A stretch of DNA of 64,000 nt from Croceibacterium_A sp044506885. Its GTDB lineage: Bacteria; Pseudomonadota; Alphaproteobacteria; Sphingomonadales; Sphingomonadaceae. The position numbers were made by a program, and so were the translations under genes. The DNA lies in contig JBIQKC010000010.1 of the NCBI GenBank assembly GCA_044506885.1, positions 13,149 through 77,148 on the forward strand. Direction: 5' to 3'. Positions 41,396-49,764 of this stretch are shown piece by piece. Positions within the stretch are counted from its first letter, which is position 1. Each line of letters begins with the position of its first letter. Below the pieces are notes generated by a model. The model made no database searches. It was given only the letters and a program-made list of their open reading frames with translations, and was not told the origin of the DNA.

Positions 41396-41942
41396 GTCCG
41401 AACATTTCATACTCCCAAGGCGGGGGCAAAACAACACTTATGTTATTGATTCTGAACAGATTCCCGACCTCATCCCTAAGTGACTCGAAAGATTGAGGTT
41501 CTTGCTCAATGCTCATCGCTTGAGGCAGATTGCCAGCGCGCATTCTGCCCTCTGCCTCAAGCCAGTTGAGATCGAAGGAATGGTAGTGAGTCGCGCTTAC
41601 GCGCTGACCGGAAACTGGCGATCCACTCCGCCGCGCGTTGGTATGGCCGCCACGCAGGGAGCGCCACTCGTAGCGAGCCAAGGGTATCTTGCGGCGCTTT
41701 GGGCCGAGGGCCTTGAGCTCGAAGGCGACGTTCTTTTCAGGAGCGTATTTCAGGCAAACACCGTGCAGCGCGAACGCCTCTTGAACAACGCCGCCTATCG
41801 CAAGTGAGGCGATGAACCACATCGCTCCGGTTTCCGGCTCCGGGTCCGACCAACCCGGGAAAAGAGCGATCTCCTTTCGCGCCGCAACAAGATCGGGAAG
41901 CCCCATGGCGGGAGAGTTACCCTCTCCCCGCCGCTCTGTCAT
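41388..41942 (-). CDS. uncharacterised passenger protein, first gene of the coupled trio
   Basis: A 184-residue protein that I cannot assign with confidence. It contains PGWSDPEPETGAMWFIASLA at the start, VCLKYAPEKNVAFELKALGP in the middle, HYHSFDLNWLEAEGRMR, and ends VVLPPPWEYEMFGHG. The His/Asp cluster (ATHYHSFDLNW) might be a catalytic or binding site. It lies nearest the right end of the element and overlaps the DUF1828-like gene by 8 bp. Such a protein upstream of a DUF1828-like gene suggests a two-part module. Confidence 0.6.
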   Translation of the reverse strand: MTERRGEGNSPAMGLPDLVAARKEIALFPGWSDPEPETGAMWFIASLAIGGVVQEAFALHGVCLKYAPEKNVAFELKALGPKRRKIPLARYEWRSLRGGHTNARRSGSPVSGQRVSATHYHSFDLNWLEAEGRMRAGNLPQAMSIEQEPQSFESLRDEVGNLFRINNISVVLPPPWEYEMFGHG

Positions 41943-41950
41943 CCTACCGA

Positions 41951-41970
41951 CTGCTACATGCGGCTAGGGG
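41951..41970 (-). repeat. right terminal inverted repeat of the IS1595-like element
   Basis: CTGCTACATGCGGCTAGGGG on the plus strand; its CTA is the premature stop codon of the split PEP-CTERM gene read from the other side. Confidence 0.7.
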
Positions 41971-42362
41971 ATAAACGGGTCATAATTTGTACCTTCGGCG
42001 TTCCACGCGTCGCGATGGCGCGCTTCGCCGTAATAATCGCCGTTCACGGTCTCCGTAATACCGTTAATGGTGAGGGTTCCTGAAACCGGAATTGCCTGGT
42101 GATTGCGTCTATCGCCTAAGATAGAATATTCGTTGTGGGCACTATTATAATAAGCCTGAGCGCCTTGAAGAGGTGCGGTTAGCGTGTAGACGGCAGTGAA
42201 GCTCAAGCCATTGAGGTTTGCACCGGCGTCACCGAATACGCCAGTCGTATCGGTACTATTAGTAACCACACCTTCGTAGGTGATGATATATGTTGCCGCC
42301 GACGCGGGAGCGGCGAGCACCCCCAGAGCCACGGCCGACATAGTTATCGAGAATCGCTTCAT
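41964..42362 (-). pseudogene. 5' part of the split PEP-CTERM protein gene
   Basis: ATG 42362 starts a signal peptide (SAVALGVLAAPASAATY) followed by about 108 residues of an extracellular beta-rich domain (YIITYEGVVTNSTDTTGVFG, VSGTLTINGITETVNGDYYG). The frame stops at a TAG inside the right terminal repeat of the element. It has a good ribosome-binding site (GGAGA, just upstream of the ATG). The other half is at 39175-39576. The domain order and length are those of exported sphingomonad PEP-CTERM proteins, so the halves belong together. Confidence 0.85.
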
Positions 42363-42736
42363 GATTATCTCCGGGTGATCGACATGTTGGGACGTCGCCT
42401 CTCAAAACACCGAACGCCTGGACGAGCGTGATGGAGAGCGGCGGCGAGAGTACCGTGGTGAGGTCTGGTAGAGGTCTCCTTTTGGCCGCTTCAGAACCCG
42501 CGGCGTCGTTCTTGTGGTGAAGGTTTAGTCGTGCCCGGCTGGCGCCGGCATCGGTGCTGCCACCTAATTTTCGGGCGCGCGCACCCAATTTTTGGCGGAA
42601 CTGTCCCGTTGCGGCACGCGGGCATTGGCTCGCCCGAATCCCGCATGTTAGGGTTAACGTGGGGATGCGACGGCCTGTCGTATGAAACGGCCTGTCGCAT
42701 GAAGCGGTTGCGGCAACTTTGGGGGAATGATCGGAC
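42363..42736. other. intergenic region between the split PEP-CTERM gene and the LuxR-type regulator
   Basis: 374 bp between divergent genes. It holds the upstream regions of both. I see no open frame with family features, no tRNA and no clear operator; sequences near 42560-42595 contain two imperfect direct copies of CACC(C/T)AATTTT, of unknown meaning. Confidence 0.5.
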
Positions 42737-45379
42737 ATGCTGGTCGAGCGGGAGCGAATGCTCCGACGCCTGGGCGATTGGGCCGCGCGCGCGAAGAACG
42801 GTCATGGTTCGATCGCGCTGGTGAGCGGCGAGGCCGGGATCGGCAAGACCACCCTGCTGGATGAATTCAGCCGGCGCGCGGCCGGGCAGTTCGCCATCGC
42901 CTGGGGAAGCTGCGATTCGCTGTTTACGCCACGCCCGCTTGGCCCGCTGCACGATATGGCTTCCGCGCTCGGCCCGCGTTTGCGGGCGATCATGGCGTCG
43001 GATGCCCGGCCCTCCGATATTTTTGCCGGCGTGCTGGACGCCATCCGGCACGAAAGCGGCGTCTTCATCCTCATACTGGAGGACGTTCACTGGGCGGATC
43101 ATGCCACACTCGACCTGCTGAAGTTCATCGGCCGCCGCATCGCGATGCTGAAGGTGTTCGTCGTCCTGAGCTTCCGCGATGACGAGGTTGACGAGAGCCA
43201 TCCGCTGACCCAGGTCATAGGCGAACTGCCGCACAGGCATGTCGAGCGTTTGCAGTTGCAGCCGCTGTCGCGCGATGGCGTGGCGCGAATAGACGCCGAG
43301 GGTCTGTTCGACCCGGAGGAACTCGTCGCTGTTACGGGCGGCAACCCGTTCTTCGTCACGGAGATGATTGCCGCCAGACAGGCCGGCAGCACGGACGTCC
43401 CCGCCTCGATCCGCGATTCCGTCAACGCTCGCCTGAGCCGGCTGGCGGCAAACGAGCGCACATTCCTCGAAACGATGAGCGTTATTCCGGCGCCGTTCGA
43501 TCGCGATCTGATGCGCAGGATGTGCGGGGCGGAGGCGGATGCCCTCGCGATGGCCTGCGCCGACCGGCAATTGCTGGTTGAAACACTGGCGGGGAAGTTG
43601 GGATTCCGCCACGAGCTTGCCCGGCGCGCCACCATGGGCCGGTTGAACTCGGTTCAGTTGCAGGTTCTGCATGCTCGTGCGCTCCAGGCGCTTGAAGCGA
43701 ACGCGGCTTCGCCGGTCGAACTCCTGGTCCACCATGCCGCGGGCGCGCTCGACGGGGCGAAAGTCCTGCAACTGGCGCCGGCCGCAGGGAAGGCCGCTGC
43801 ATCGCTGGGCGCGCACAGCGAGGCGGCGCTACATTACGAGACCGCGCTGCGCTTCGTCGACGAGGCTCCCCCGGAGCTGGCGGCCGAGCTGTATGAGAAC
43901 TGGGCCTATGAAGCCGGCATCTCCCAACGGATAGACGACGATGTGATCGACGCGCGCATGCACGCGGTCGCCCTGCGGCGCGCGCTGGGCCATATGGAAA
44001 AAGTCGGCGACAACCTGCGATGGCTGTCCCGCCTGCACTGGTATCGCGGAGAGGCCGCGCAGGCGAACCGGCTGGCGAACGAAGCTGTTCGCGTCCTCGA
44101 AAGCACCCCGCCGTCGTCCGAACGCGCGATGGCCTACAGCCTGCGCGCGCAATTGCACATGCTCAACGACCGCATGGAAGAGGCCGTCGCGTGGGGTGAG
44201 CGCGCGCTCGCGCTGGCGCGGGAAATCGGGCACGTCGAGGTCACGATTCATTCGCTGAACAACATCGGCACGGCCAAGGCCTATCTCGACCAGGCGGAGG
44301 GGGTCGGGCTGCTCGAGGAAAGTCTCGTCCTGGCGCGGGAGCATGGCTTTCATGAGCACGCGGCGAGAGTTTACACCAATCTTGCCTGCTTCGCTCTCGA
44401 CTTCCGCAAGTTCGAACTGGCCAACCGCGTCGCTACCGAAGGCATTGCTTTCGATAGTCGGTTCGATCTCGATGCCTGGGTTCACTATCTGGTCGGCGTC
44501 CTCGCCCAGTTGCGGGCCGAACAGGGGCGTTTTGCCGACGCGCGAAGGCTGGCGAAGGGGGTGCTCTCCCTCGACCGCCTGACCTTGCTTATGAAGTTGC
44601 CGGCGCAGTTGGCGCTCGCCCGTGTCGCCATCCGCACCGGCCAGCAGGATGCGAAGAGGGAACTGAGTATCGCGTTGGAGCATGCTCTCTGGACCGAGGA
44701 GACCCAATACATCGTGCCCGCGCGGTTCGCGTGGCTCGAATATGCCTGGCTCCAGGACGATCTGGAGAAAGGGCAGGAACACATCGAGAAGCTGCTCGAA
44801 ATCGATCCGGTGGCGTTCAATTGCTGGTCCGAAGGGGAACTGCTGATATGGGCCGGACGCTTTGGTCGCGAGGTGGGTAATCGCCCTGCAAAAAACCTGC
44901 CCTCCGCGCTTGCCGCGGAGCTTGCCGGCGATGGATGCGCGGCAGGCGCGCTATGGCTCGAAATCGGCTCGCCGTATGCCGCCGGTTGTGCGCACATTGC
45001 CGCGGCGGCGCAGAACCCGGCCGCGGCCCTGACCGAAGCAGCGCGGCTTTTTGCTTCGATCGGCGCGACCGGCGCTATGTCCAGGGTAAAGAGCCTGGCG
45101 GCGGCATACGGTGTCGAAAGTTCGCTCCCACGCGCGAAGCGCGGCCCTTACCGTGCGGCCCGCAGCCATCCTCTCGGGCTTACGGCCAAGGAGCAGAAAC
45201 TCCTCGCGCTGATACTCGAGGGTATGAGCAACAAGGAGATTGCGCAAAACCTGTCGCGATCGGTCAGGACCGTGGAGCATCACGTTTCGTCGATTCTGAG
45301 CAAGCTGGGCGCGACCAACCGCATGGAGGCCATGGTCCGGGTGCAGAACGAGCCGTGGATTGTAGAAGACCCGGAATGA
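42737..45379 (+). CDS. large ATP-binding LuxR-type regulator (LAL family)
   Basis: An 880-residue regulator: N-terminal AAA/STAND ATPase with Walker A GEAGIGKTT (residues 31-39) and Walker B FILILEDVHWAD (near residue 110), a long helical TPR-like middle (about 350-780), and a C-terminal LuxR HTH (LTAKEQKLLALILEGMSNKE, SVRTVEHHVSSILSKLGATN). The MalT/LAL type couples ligand and ATP binding to transcription. It is next to the PEP-CTERM gene but no target site is evident. Start ATG 42737 has weak upstream Shine-Dalgarno (GGGGGAA). Confidence 0.9.
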   Translation: MLVERERMLRRLGDWAARAKNGHGSIALVSGEAGIGKTTLLDEFSRRAAGQFAIAWGSCDSLFTPRPLGPLHDMASALGPRLRAIMASDARPSDIFAGVLDAIRHESGVFILILEDVHWADHATLDLLKFIGRRIAMLKVFVVLSFRDDEVDESHPLTQVIGELPHRHVERLQLQPLSRDGVARIDAEGLFDPEELVAVTGGNPFFVTEMIAARQAGSTDVPASIRDSVNARLSRLAANERTFLETMSVIPAPFDRDLMRRMCGAEADALAMACADRQLLVETLAGKLGFRHELARRATMGRLNSVQLQVLHARALQALEANAASPVELLVHHAAGALDGAKVLQLAPAAGKAAASLGAHSEAALHYETALRFVDEAPPELAAELYENWAYEAGISQRIDDDVIDARMHAVALRRALGHMEKVGDNLRWLSRLHWYRGEAAQANRLANEAVRVLESTPPSSERAMAYSLRAQLHMLNDRMEEAVAWGERALALAREIGHVEVTIHSLNNIGTAKAYLDQAEGVGLLEESLVLAREHGFHEHAARVYTNLACFALDFRKFELANRVATEGIAFDSRFDLDAWVHYLVGVLAQLRAEQGRFADARRLAKGVLSLDRLTLLMKLPAQLALARVAIRTGQQDAKRELSIALEHALWTEETQYIVPARFAWLEYAWLQDDLEKGQEHIEKLLEIDPVAFNCWSEGELLIWAGRFGREVGNRPAKNLPSALAAELAGDGCAAGALWLEIGSPYAAGCAHIAAAAQNPAAALTEAARLFASIGATGAMSRVKSLAAAYGVESSLPRAKRGPYRAARSHPLGLTAKEQKLLALILEGMSNKEIAQNLSRSVRTVEHHVSSILSKLGATNRMEAMVRVQNEPWIVEDPE

Positions 45380-45400
45380 GCGTGAATTGCCGGGGCGGCC

Positions 45401-47542
45401 TTATTCCTCCGCCAGTCCCTTTGCCCGCAGCATCGGCGCTATGTCGGGATCGCGGCCGGTGAAGTCGCGGTACATCGTGGCGTAGTCCTTGGTGTGGCCC
45501 TGGCCGAGGAAGGTGGCGCGCACGTGGTCGCCGTTGGCGCGGGTAGGGCCGCCGTTGGCTTCGATCCAGGCCCAGCCGTCGTGCGCCAGCATCTCGGTCC
45601 AGATGTAGGAATAGTACCCGGCCTGATAGCCGTGGTCCCAGATATGCCGGAAATAGGGGGTGCGATAGCGCGGCGGGATCAGCGTGGCATCGAGCCCCAT
45701 GGCGTCCAGCGCCTGCTTCTCGAACGCCATCGCGTCCTGCCGGCCATCGGCGGGGGCGAGATCGTGCCAGCGCATGTCGAGCAGCGCGGCTTCGAGCGTT
45801 TCGCCGAACGCCAGCCCCTGGTTGAAGGTGGACGCCGCCTGGATCTTCTCCACCAGTTCCGCCGGGATCGTCTCGCCCGTTTCATGGTGTCTGGCGTAGT
45901 TGTTCAGCACTTCGGGCACGGTCGCCAGGTTCTCGTGGAACTGGCTCGGGAACTCGACGAAATCGCGCGCGGTGTTGGTGCCCGATAGCGAGGGGTAGCG
46001 CTGGTCGGCGAAGATGCCGTGGATCGCGTGCCCGAACTCGTGGAACATCGTGATCGTTTCGTCATAAGTCATCAGCGCCGGCTGGCCGGGCTGCGGCGCG
46101 GGCACGTTGAGCGTGTTGTGCACCACCGGCTTCAGGCCCAGCAGGTGCGACTGCTCGACGAAGTTGCCCATCCACGCGCCGCCCTGCTTGTTCGGGCGGG
46201 CGAAGGGATCGACGTAGAACAGCGCCAGCTCGCCGCCGTCCGTGTCGAACACGGTGTAGACGCGCATGTCCGGGTGGTAGGTCGGCAGATCGGTGCGACG
46301 CTCGAAACGCACGCCGTAGAACCTGTTCATGGCGAAGAACACGCCGTCTTCCAGCGCGCGCCAGACTTCGAAATAGGGTCTGACCGCGTTCTCGTCGAAA
46401 TCGTAGCGCGCCTTGCGCACCTTCTCCGCATAGAAGCCCCAGTCCCATGGCTCGATCGGGCCTTCGATGCCCTCGGCGCGGGCCATTTCCTCCAGCATCG
46501 CCTTCTCGCGCGCCTGCGTGGCGGCAAGGGCGGGGACGAAGCCGCGCATGAATTCCAGCGCTTGTGCCGGTTCGGTCACCATGCGGTCGTACATCGCGTA
46601 TGCGGCGTAGTTGGGCAGGCCGAGCAGCGCCGCCTTGCGGGCGCGCAGCTCGGCGATTTCCGCGACCGTCGCGGTGGTGTCGTATTCGTCGCCGCCAGAG
46701 GTGCGCTCGATGCTGGCCTCGAACAGCTTGCGGCGCGTTTCGCGGTTGGTCAGGCTGGCGAGCGCGGGCTGCTGGGTGGTGTTGGTGAGCGCGATGGCGA
46801 ACTTGCCGGGATGGCCCATTTCCGCCGCCAGCTTGCCCGCCGCCTCGATTTCGCCGGCGCCGAGCCCGGCGAGTTCCCCGGCGGTGTCGAAGATCGGGGC
46901 CTTGGCGGCGGTCGCTTCGGTGAGGCGCTGCGAGAACGCGGTTTCGAGTTCCGCAATGCGCGCGTTCATCGCCTTCAGTTCGGCCTTCTGGCCGCGATCG
47001 AGCAGCGCGCCGGCGTGGACGAATTCGGCGTAAGTCGTTTCCAGCAGCATGGCGTCTTCGGGCGTCATGCTCATCGAAGCGCGCGCGTCGTGGACCGCCT
47101 TGACGCGGGCGAACAGGGCGTCGTCGAGGTAGATGTCGTCGTCGAGCGCGGTCAGCTGCGGGGCGAGCGCGGCCTGCGCGGCGTCGAGCGTGGGATTGGT
47201 GTTGGCCGACACGAGCTGGTCGAACACCGCCATCGCGCGGTCGAGCATCTGCCCGGCGCGCTCCATGGCGACGAGCGTATTGTCGAACGTGGGCGCTTCC
47301 GGATTGCCGGCGATGGCGTCGATCTCGGCGCGCTTGACGGCGATCGCGCGTTCGATGGCCGGCTGGAATTCGGCGTCGCCAACGGCGGCGAAATCGGGCG
47401 CGTGGAACGGCAGCGCGCTCGGCTGCGCGAAGGGGCCGGCAGCGGCTGGAATGGCGGCGGCGCTCACGGGGCGCTCTTCCATCGGGGCGCAGGCCGACAA
47501 CATGGCCGCGCAGGCAACGCCGGCGAGCAAGCGTATCGGCAT
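45401..47542 (-). CDS. dcp: M3 family metallopeptidase lipoprotein (peptidyl-dipeptidase Dcp-like)
   Basis: A 713-residue zinc peptidase of the thimet oligopeptidase/Dcp family. Signal peptide and lipobox (LLAGVACAAMLSACAP) put it in the periplasm as a lipoprotein. The zinc motif is MFHEFGHAIHG (His501, Glu502, His505), with NTARDFVEFPSQFHENLA (third ligand Glu) and the substrate-binding YRTPYFRHIWDHGYQAGYYSY further on. The ATG at 47542 has GAGGATTCC ahead of it; a longer frame overlaps thpR. Confidence 0.93.
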   Translation of the reverse strand: MPIRLLAGVACAAMLSACAPMEERPVSAAAIPAAAGPFAQPSALPFHAPDFAAVGDAEFQPAIERAIAVKRAEIDAIAGNPEAPTFDNTLVAMERAGQMLDRAMAVFDQLVSANTNPTLDAAQAALAPQLTALDDDIYLDDALFARVKAVHDARASMSMTPEDAMLLETTYAEFVHAGALLDRGQKAELKAMNARIAELETAFSQRLTEATAAKAPIFDTAGELAGLGAGEIEAAGKLAAEMGHPGKFAIALTNTTQQPALASLTNRETRRKLFEASIERTSGGDEYDTTATVAEIAELRARKAALLGLPNYAAYAMYDRMVTEPAQALEFMRGFVPALAATQAREKAMLEEMARAEGIEGPIEPWDWGFYAEKVRKARYDFDENAVRPYFEVWRALEDGVFFAMNRFYGVRFERRTDLPTYHPDMRVYTVFDTDGGELALFYVDPFARPNKQGGAWMGNFVEQSHLLGLKPVVHNTLNVPAPQPGQPALMTYDETITMFHEFGHAIHGIFADQRYPSLSGTNTARDFVEFPSQFHENLATVPEVLNNYARHHETGETIPAELVEKIQAASTFNQGLAFGETLEAALLDMRWHDLAPADGRQDAMAFEKQALDAMGLDATLIPPRYRTPYFRHIWDHGYQAGYYSYIWTEMLAHDGWAWIEANGGPTRANGDHVRATFLGQGHTKDYATMYRDFTGRDPDIAPMLRAKGLAEE

Positions 47543-47591
47543 CGGAATCCTCCTCGATCGCCCGGCGGGCATGGTTGCATGTGCAACGGCC

Positions 47592-48146
47592 TTAGGCTGT
47601 ATCGCCGCCTGCGGGCAAGCGATAGACGGCCACCGGTTCGTAGTGCGCCCCGTCATGGCCGAGATGGCTTTCGTAGAGCGCGAAGTCCTCCACCCGCCAT
47701 CCGCCGGTGCGCAAGTCGGCGCAGGTGGCGAGCCATGGGCCGATCTCGCCGCTGGCGCGATTGAGGCGGGCGAGCGTGACGTGCGGGGTGAAGCGCCGCG
47801 TTTCCGGCGCGATCCCGGCGCGGGCGCAGGCCTGCTCGACCTTGCGGCGCAGGCGTTCGAGCGGCTCGCTCGCCGCGATGCCCGCCCACAGCGCGGTCGG
47901 CTGGCCCTTGCGCTCGAACGCGCCCACGCCGGAAATGCGCAATGCGAACGGCGCCGCCTCGATTTGTCCGAGCGCGGCGGCAAGGTCGTTGGCGACGGGC
48001 GTTTCGATTTCGCCGACGAAGCGCAAGGTCAGATGGAGTTGTTCGTCGCCTTGCCAGCGGGCCGCCTCGACCCCTTCCATGATGTCGACCAGAACCTCGC
48101 GCACGCGCTCTGGCGGGCGGATTGCGATGAACAGGCGGTGGGGCAT
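47592..48146 (-). CDS. thpR: RNA 2',3'-cyclic phosphodiesterase (LigT/ThpR)
   Basis: A 184-residue 2H phosphoesterase with two catalytic HxTx motifs: HLTLRFVGEI (residues 42-45) and HVTLARLNRAS (residues 127-130). MPHRLFIAIRPPERVREVL is the typical start. It hydrolyses 2',3'-cyclic phosphates on RNA, possibly in tRNA repair. Its 3' end shares 14 bp (47593-47606) with the arm of the palindromic element at 24844. Divergent from the HTH gene at 48290. Confidence 0.9.
   Translation of the reverse strand: MPHRLFIAIRPPERVREVLVDIMEGVEAARWQGDEQLHLTLRFVGEIETPVANDLAAALGQIEAAPFALRISGVGAFERKGQPTALWAGIAASEPLERLRRKVEQACARAGIAPETRRFTPHVTLARLNRASGEIGPWLATCADLRTGGWRVEDFALYESHLGHDGAHYEPVAVYRLPAGGDTA
47593..47606. 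repeat. solo arm of the 24844-type palindromic element at the thpR stop
   Basis: TAGGCTGTATCGCC matches the outer arm of the element at 24844-24989 (the complement of its right arm) over 14 bp, and overlaps the thpR stop codon (TAA on the minus strand). No opposing arm is nearby. Confidence 0.35.
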
Positions 48147-48289
48147 CGTTCGCGGCCGGATCGTTGGTTAACCATCGGGTTACTAGCGCTCGCTGGCTTT
48201 TCTTTGCAATCTTACCCGCTATGTCGGGGGAGCGAGGGTCGGGAAGTGTGGCGATGCGCACCGTTGGTTGGTGTGAGCCAAGGGGAAGC

Positions 48290-48808
48290 ATGGGTCGAGA
48301 ACAAGCCGAGGACGGGTTCATCCTGGCGCGCCTGACCGCGAAGCAGCGGGAGGTGCTCGACTTGCTGATCGAACACAAGACGTCGAAGGAAATCGCCCGG
48401 ACGCTCGGCATTTCGCCGCACACGGTCGATCAACGCATCCAGTTCGCCAAGGAGAAGCTCGGCGCCGTCAGCCGCAGCGAAGCGGCGCTCACCTATCGCC
48501 GGCTCACGGAAACATACGGACAATCGACATATGAAGATTCGGGTATCGCACTTTCCGGGCCGTTGCCGGAAAGCGGGGTCGGGACGCAGGCGGGGCCGCC
48601 TCCGGAGCTTAGGCTGCGGGGGCGGTCCCAACCCGGCCAGCCGCTCGTTACGGAAACGGATTACCCGGTCGTCCCAGAGCTGTTCGAAGGTCGTTACGGC
48701 ACGCTGATACGGCTGGGGGCGATCGCGGCGCTTGCCGTCTGCCTCGTTATTCTCGTGCTTGGCGGGCTGGCCATCCTTTCCCAGCTCTCCGCGCTGATGG
48801 CCACGTAA
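48290..48808 (+). CDS. LuxR-type HTH protein with C-terminal membrane anchor
   Basis: A 172-residue protein: the HTH lies at the N terminus (LTAKQREVLDLLIEHKTSKE, ISPHTVDQRIQFAKEKLGAV, residues 15-60), then a disordered Ser/Gly/Pro-rich linker (about 70-130), and a single membrane helix at the end (RLGAIAALAVCLVILVLGGLAI, about 143-165). There is no receiver or ligand domain. The topology is that of a tail-anchored transcription factor. ATG 48290 follows AGGGGAAGC. It heads a cluster of four plus-strand genes running to 51972. Confidence 0.85.
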   Translation: MGREQAEDGFILARLTAKQREVLDLLIEHKTSKEIARTLGISPHTVDQRIQFAKEKLGAVSRSEAALTYRRLTETYGQSTYEDSGIALSGPLPESGVGTQAGPPPELRLRGRSQPGQPLVTETDYPVVPELFEGRYGTLIRLGAIAALAVCLVILVLGGLAILSQLSALMAT

Positions 48809-48870
48809 GGGTTTTCGCGCAGCTCATCGCTCTGGACTGATCTGGCTCCGGCCTAATTGGGAGATTCCTA

Positions 48871-49194
48871 ATGTCGATGACCGTTCCCGTCGCGCAGATG
48901 CGCATTGCCCGCGATATTTGCGAAGCCGAAAGGGCGCTGGACGAAGCGCTGATCCGCCATTCGTCGCTGTTCACCACGATGGTTTCGGCTCGCCGCGAAA
49001 CCGAAAGCGATCCGGCGCTGGGGCACGAGGCGTTGCTCCGCCTGACGCGTTCGCAGCAGGCGCTGCTCGAAGCGGGCGGCGATCTCGCCAGGGTCCACGG
49101 CTCGCTGCTCAAGGTCCAGCGCGAAATGGGCGTGGGTCAGGAATGCCCGCCCGATACCCCGCGCGAAAAGCCCAGCGGCCAAGCGGCGGCCTGA
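48871..49194 (+). CDS. uncharacterised 107-residue protein of the HTH/c-di-GMP cluster
   Basis: Starts with MSMTVPVAQMRIARDICEAE and is mostly helical, with a Cys in each end region (DICEAE, GQECPPD). No membrane segment. No family recognised. GGGAGAT lies upstream as Shine-Dalgarno. It follows the membrane-anchored HTH gene by 62 bp and precedes a small membrane protein, which suggests one transcriptional unit. Confidence 0.7.
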   Translation: MSMTVPVAQMRIARDICEAERALDEALIRHSSLFTTMVSARRETESDPALGHEALLRLTRSQQALLEAGGDLARVHGSLLKVQREMGVGQECPPDTPREKPSGQAAA

Positions 49195-49227
49195 ACCGGA
49201 CGGGCGGGCGTTGCGGAGGCTGGCTTG

Positions 49228-49704
49228 ATGCCGTTCGAAGTGAGCGCGACGCTTGCCCTGTTCCTTGGGGCGGGACTGTTCGCCCTGTGGCGCGGTGGCG
49301 CGCCGGAAAAATACGCCGCTGCGATCATGGCATCGTGGCTGGTGGCGAGTGTGGGCTACGCGAGGGTGCTCGGACCGCCCGACTTCGGCGCTGTCGAGCC
49401 GGCCTATCTGGTGCTCGACAGCGTTGAACTCGCGGCCGTTCTGCTGCTGTCCCTTCACGCCAACCGCATGTGGCCGCTGTGGGCGGCCGCGGCCCAGCTC
49501 ATCTGCGTGTCCGGCCATCTTGCCGCACTGGTCGAACCCGGCGGGATGCGCCGCGCCTACTGGGTGATGACGCAGATCCCGCCGTTCATTCAGATCATCG
49601 CGTTGACCCTCGGTGTCGCGGCGCATCATGCGCGCAAGACCCGCATCGGTCCGTACCGGAGCTGGCGGGGCCGCCCGCAGCCCGAGCATTTGGCCCCCCG
49701 TTAG
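49228..49704 (+). CDS. uncharacterised membrane protein of the HTH/c-di-GMP cluster
   Basis: A 158-residue protein with about four transmembrane helices (residues 8-22, 30-50, 60-100 in two segments, and 122-140) and a basic C terminus (HHARKTRIGPYRSWRGRPQ). TTG 49225 is an alternative start just ahead of ATG 49228. I do not recognise the family. It lies immediately before the GGDEF-EAL gene and may sense a signal for it, by inference from position only. Confidence 0.7.
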   Translation: MPFEVSATLALFLGAGLFALWRGGAPEKYAAAIMASWLVASVGYARVLGPPDFGAVEPAYLVLDSVELAAVLLLSLHANRMWPLWAAAAQLICVSGHLAALVEPGGMRRAYWVMTQIPPFIQIIALTLGVAAHHARKTRIGPYRSWRGRPQPEHLAPR

Positions 49705-49764
49705 CGGAAAATAAAGCAAGCCTGAGGCATACATTGTCCCCGTGGCGAGGCCGGGTGACGCGGA

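Larger units (their letters stand above)
39577..41970. mobile_element. IS1595-like insertion element with three passenger genes
   Basis: The left end CCCCTTGACGCATGTATGAG (39577-39596) and the inverted right end, whose complement reads CCCCTAGCCGCATGTAGCAG (41951-41970), match at 16 of 20 positions. The element of about 2394 bp holds an ISXO2/IS1595-type transposase on the plus strand and three overlapping minus-strand genes (41942 down to 40455). IS1595-family elements are known to carry passenger genes. No exact 8-bp target duplication is visible at the edges (GATTATCC on the left against GATAAACG on the right), so the flanks have diverged or rearranged. Confidence 0.85.

Noticed and set aside
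39571..41978. Target-site duplication of the IS1595-like element
   Set aside because: The best 8-bp comparison (GATTATCC against GATAAACG) matches at only five positions, too weak to call a duplication.
45401..47983. Longer M3 peptidase start overlapping thpR
   Set aside because: The N-terminal 147 codons are an Arg/Ser/Ala-rich shadow of thpR; ATG 47542 with a lipobox fits much better.
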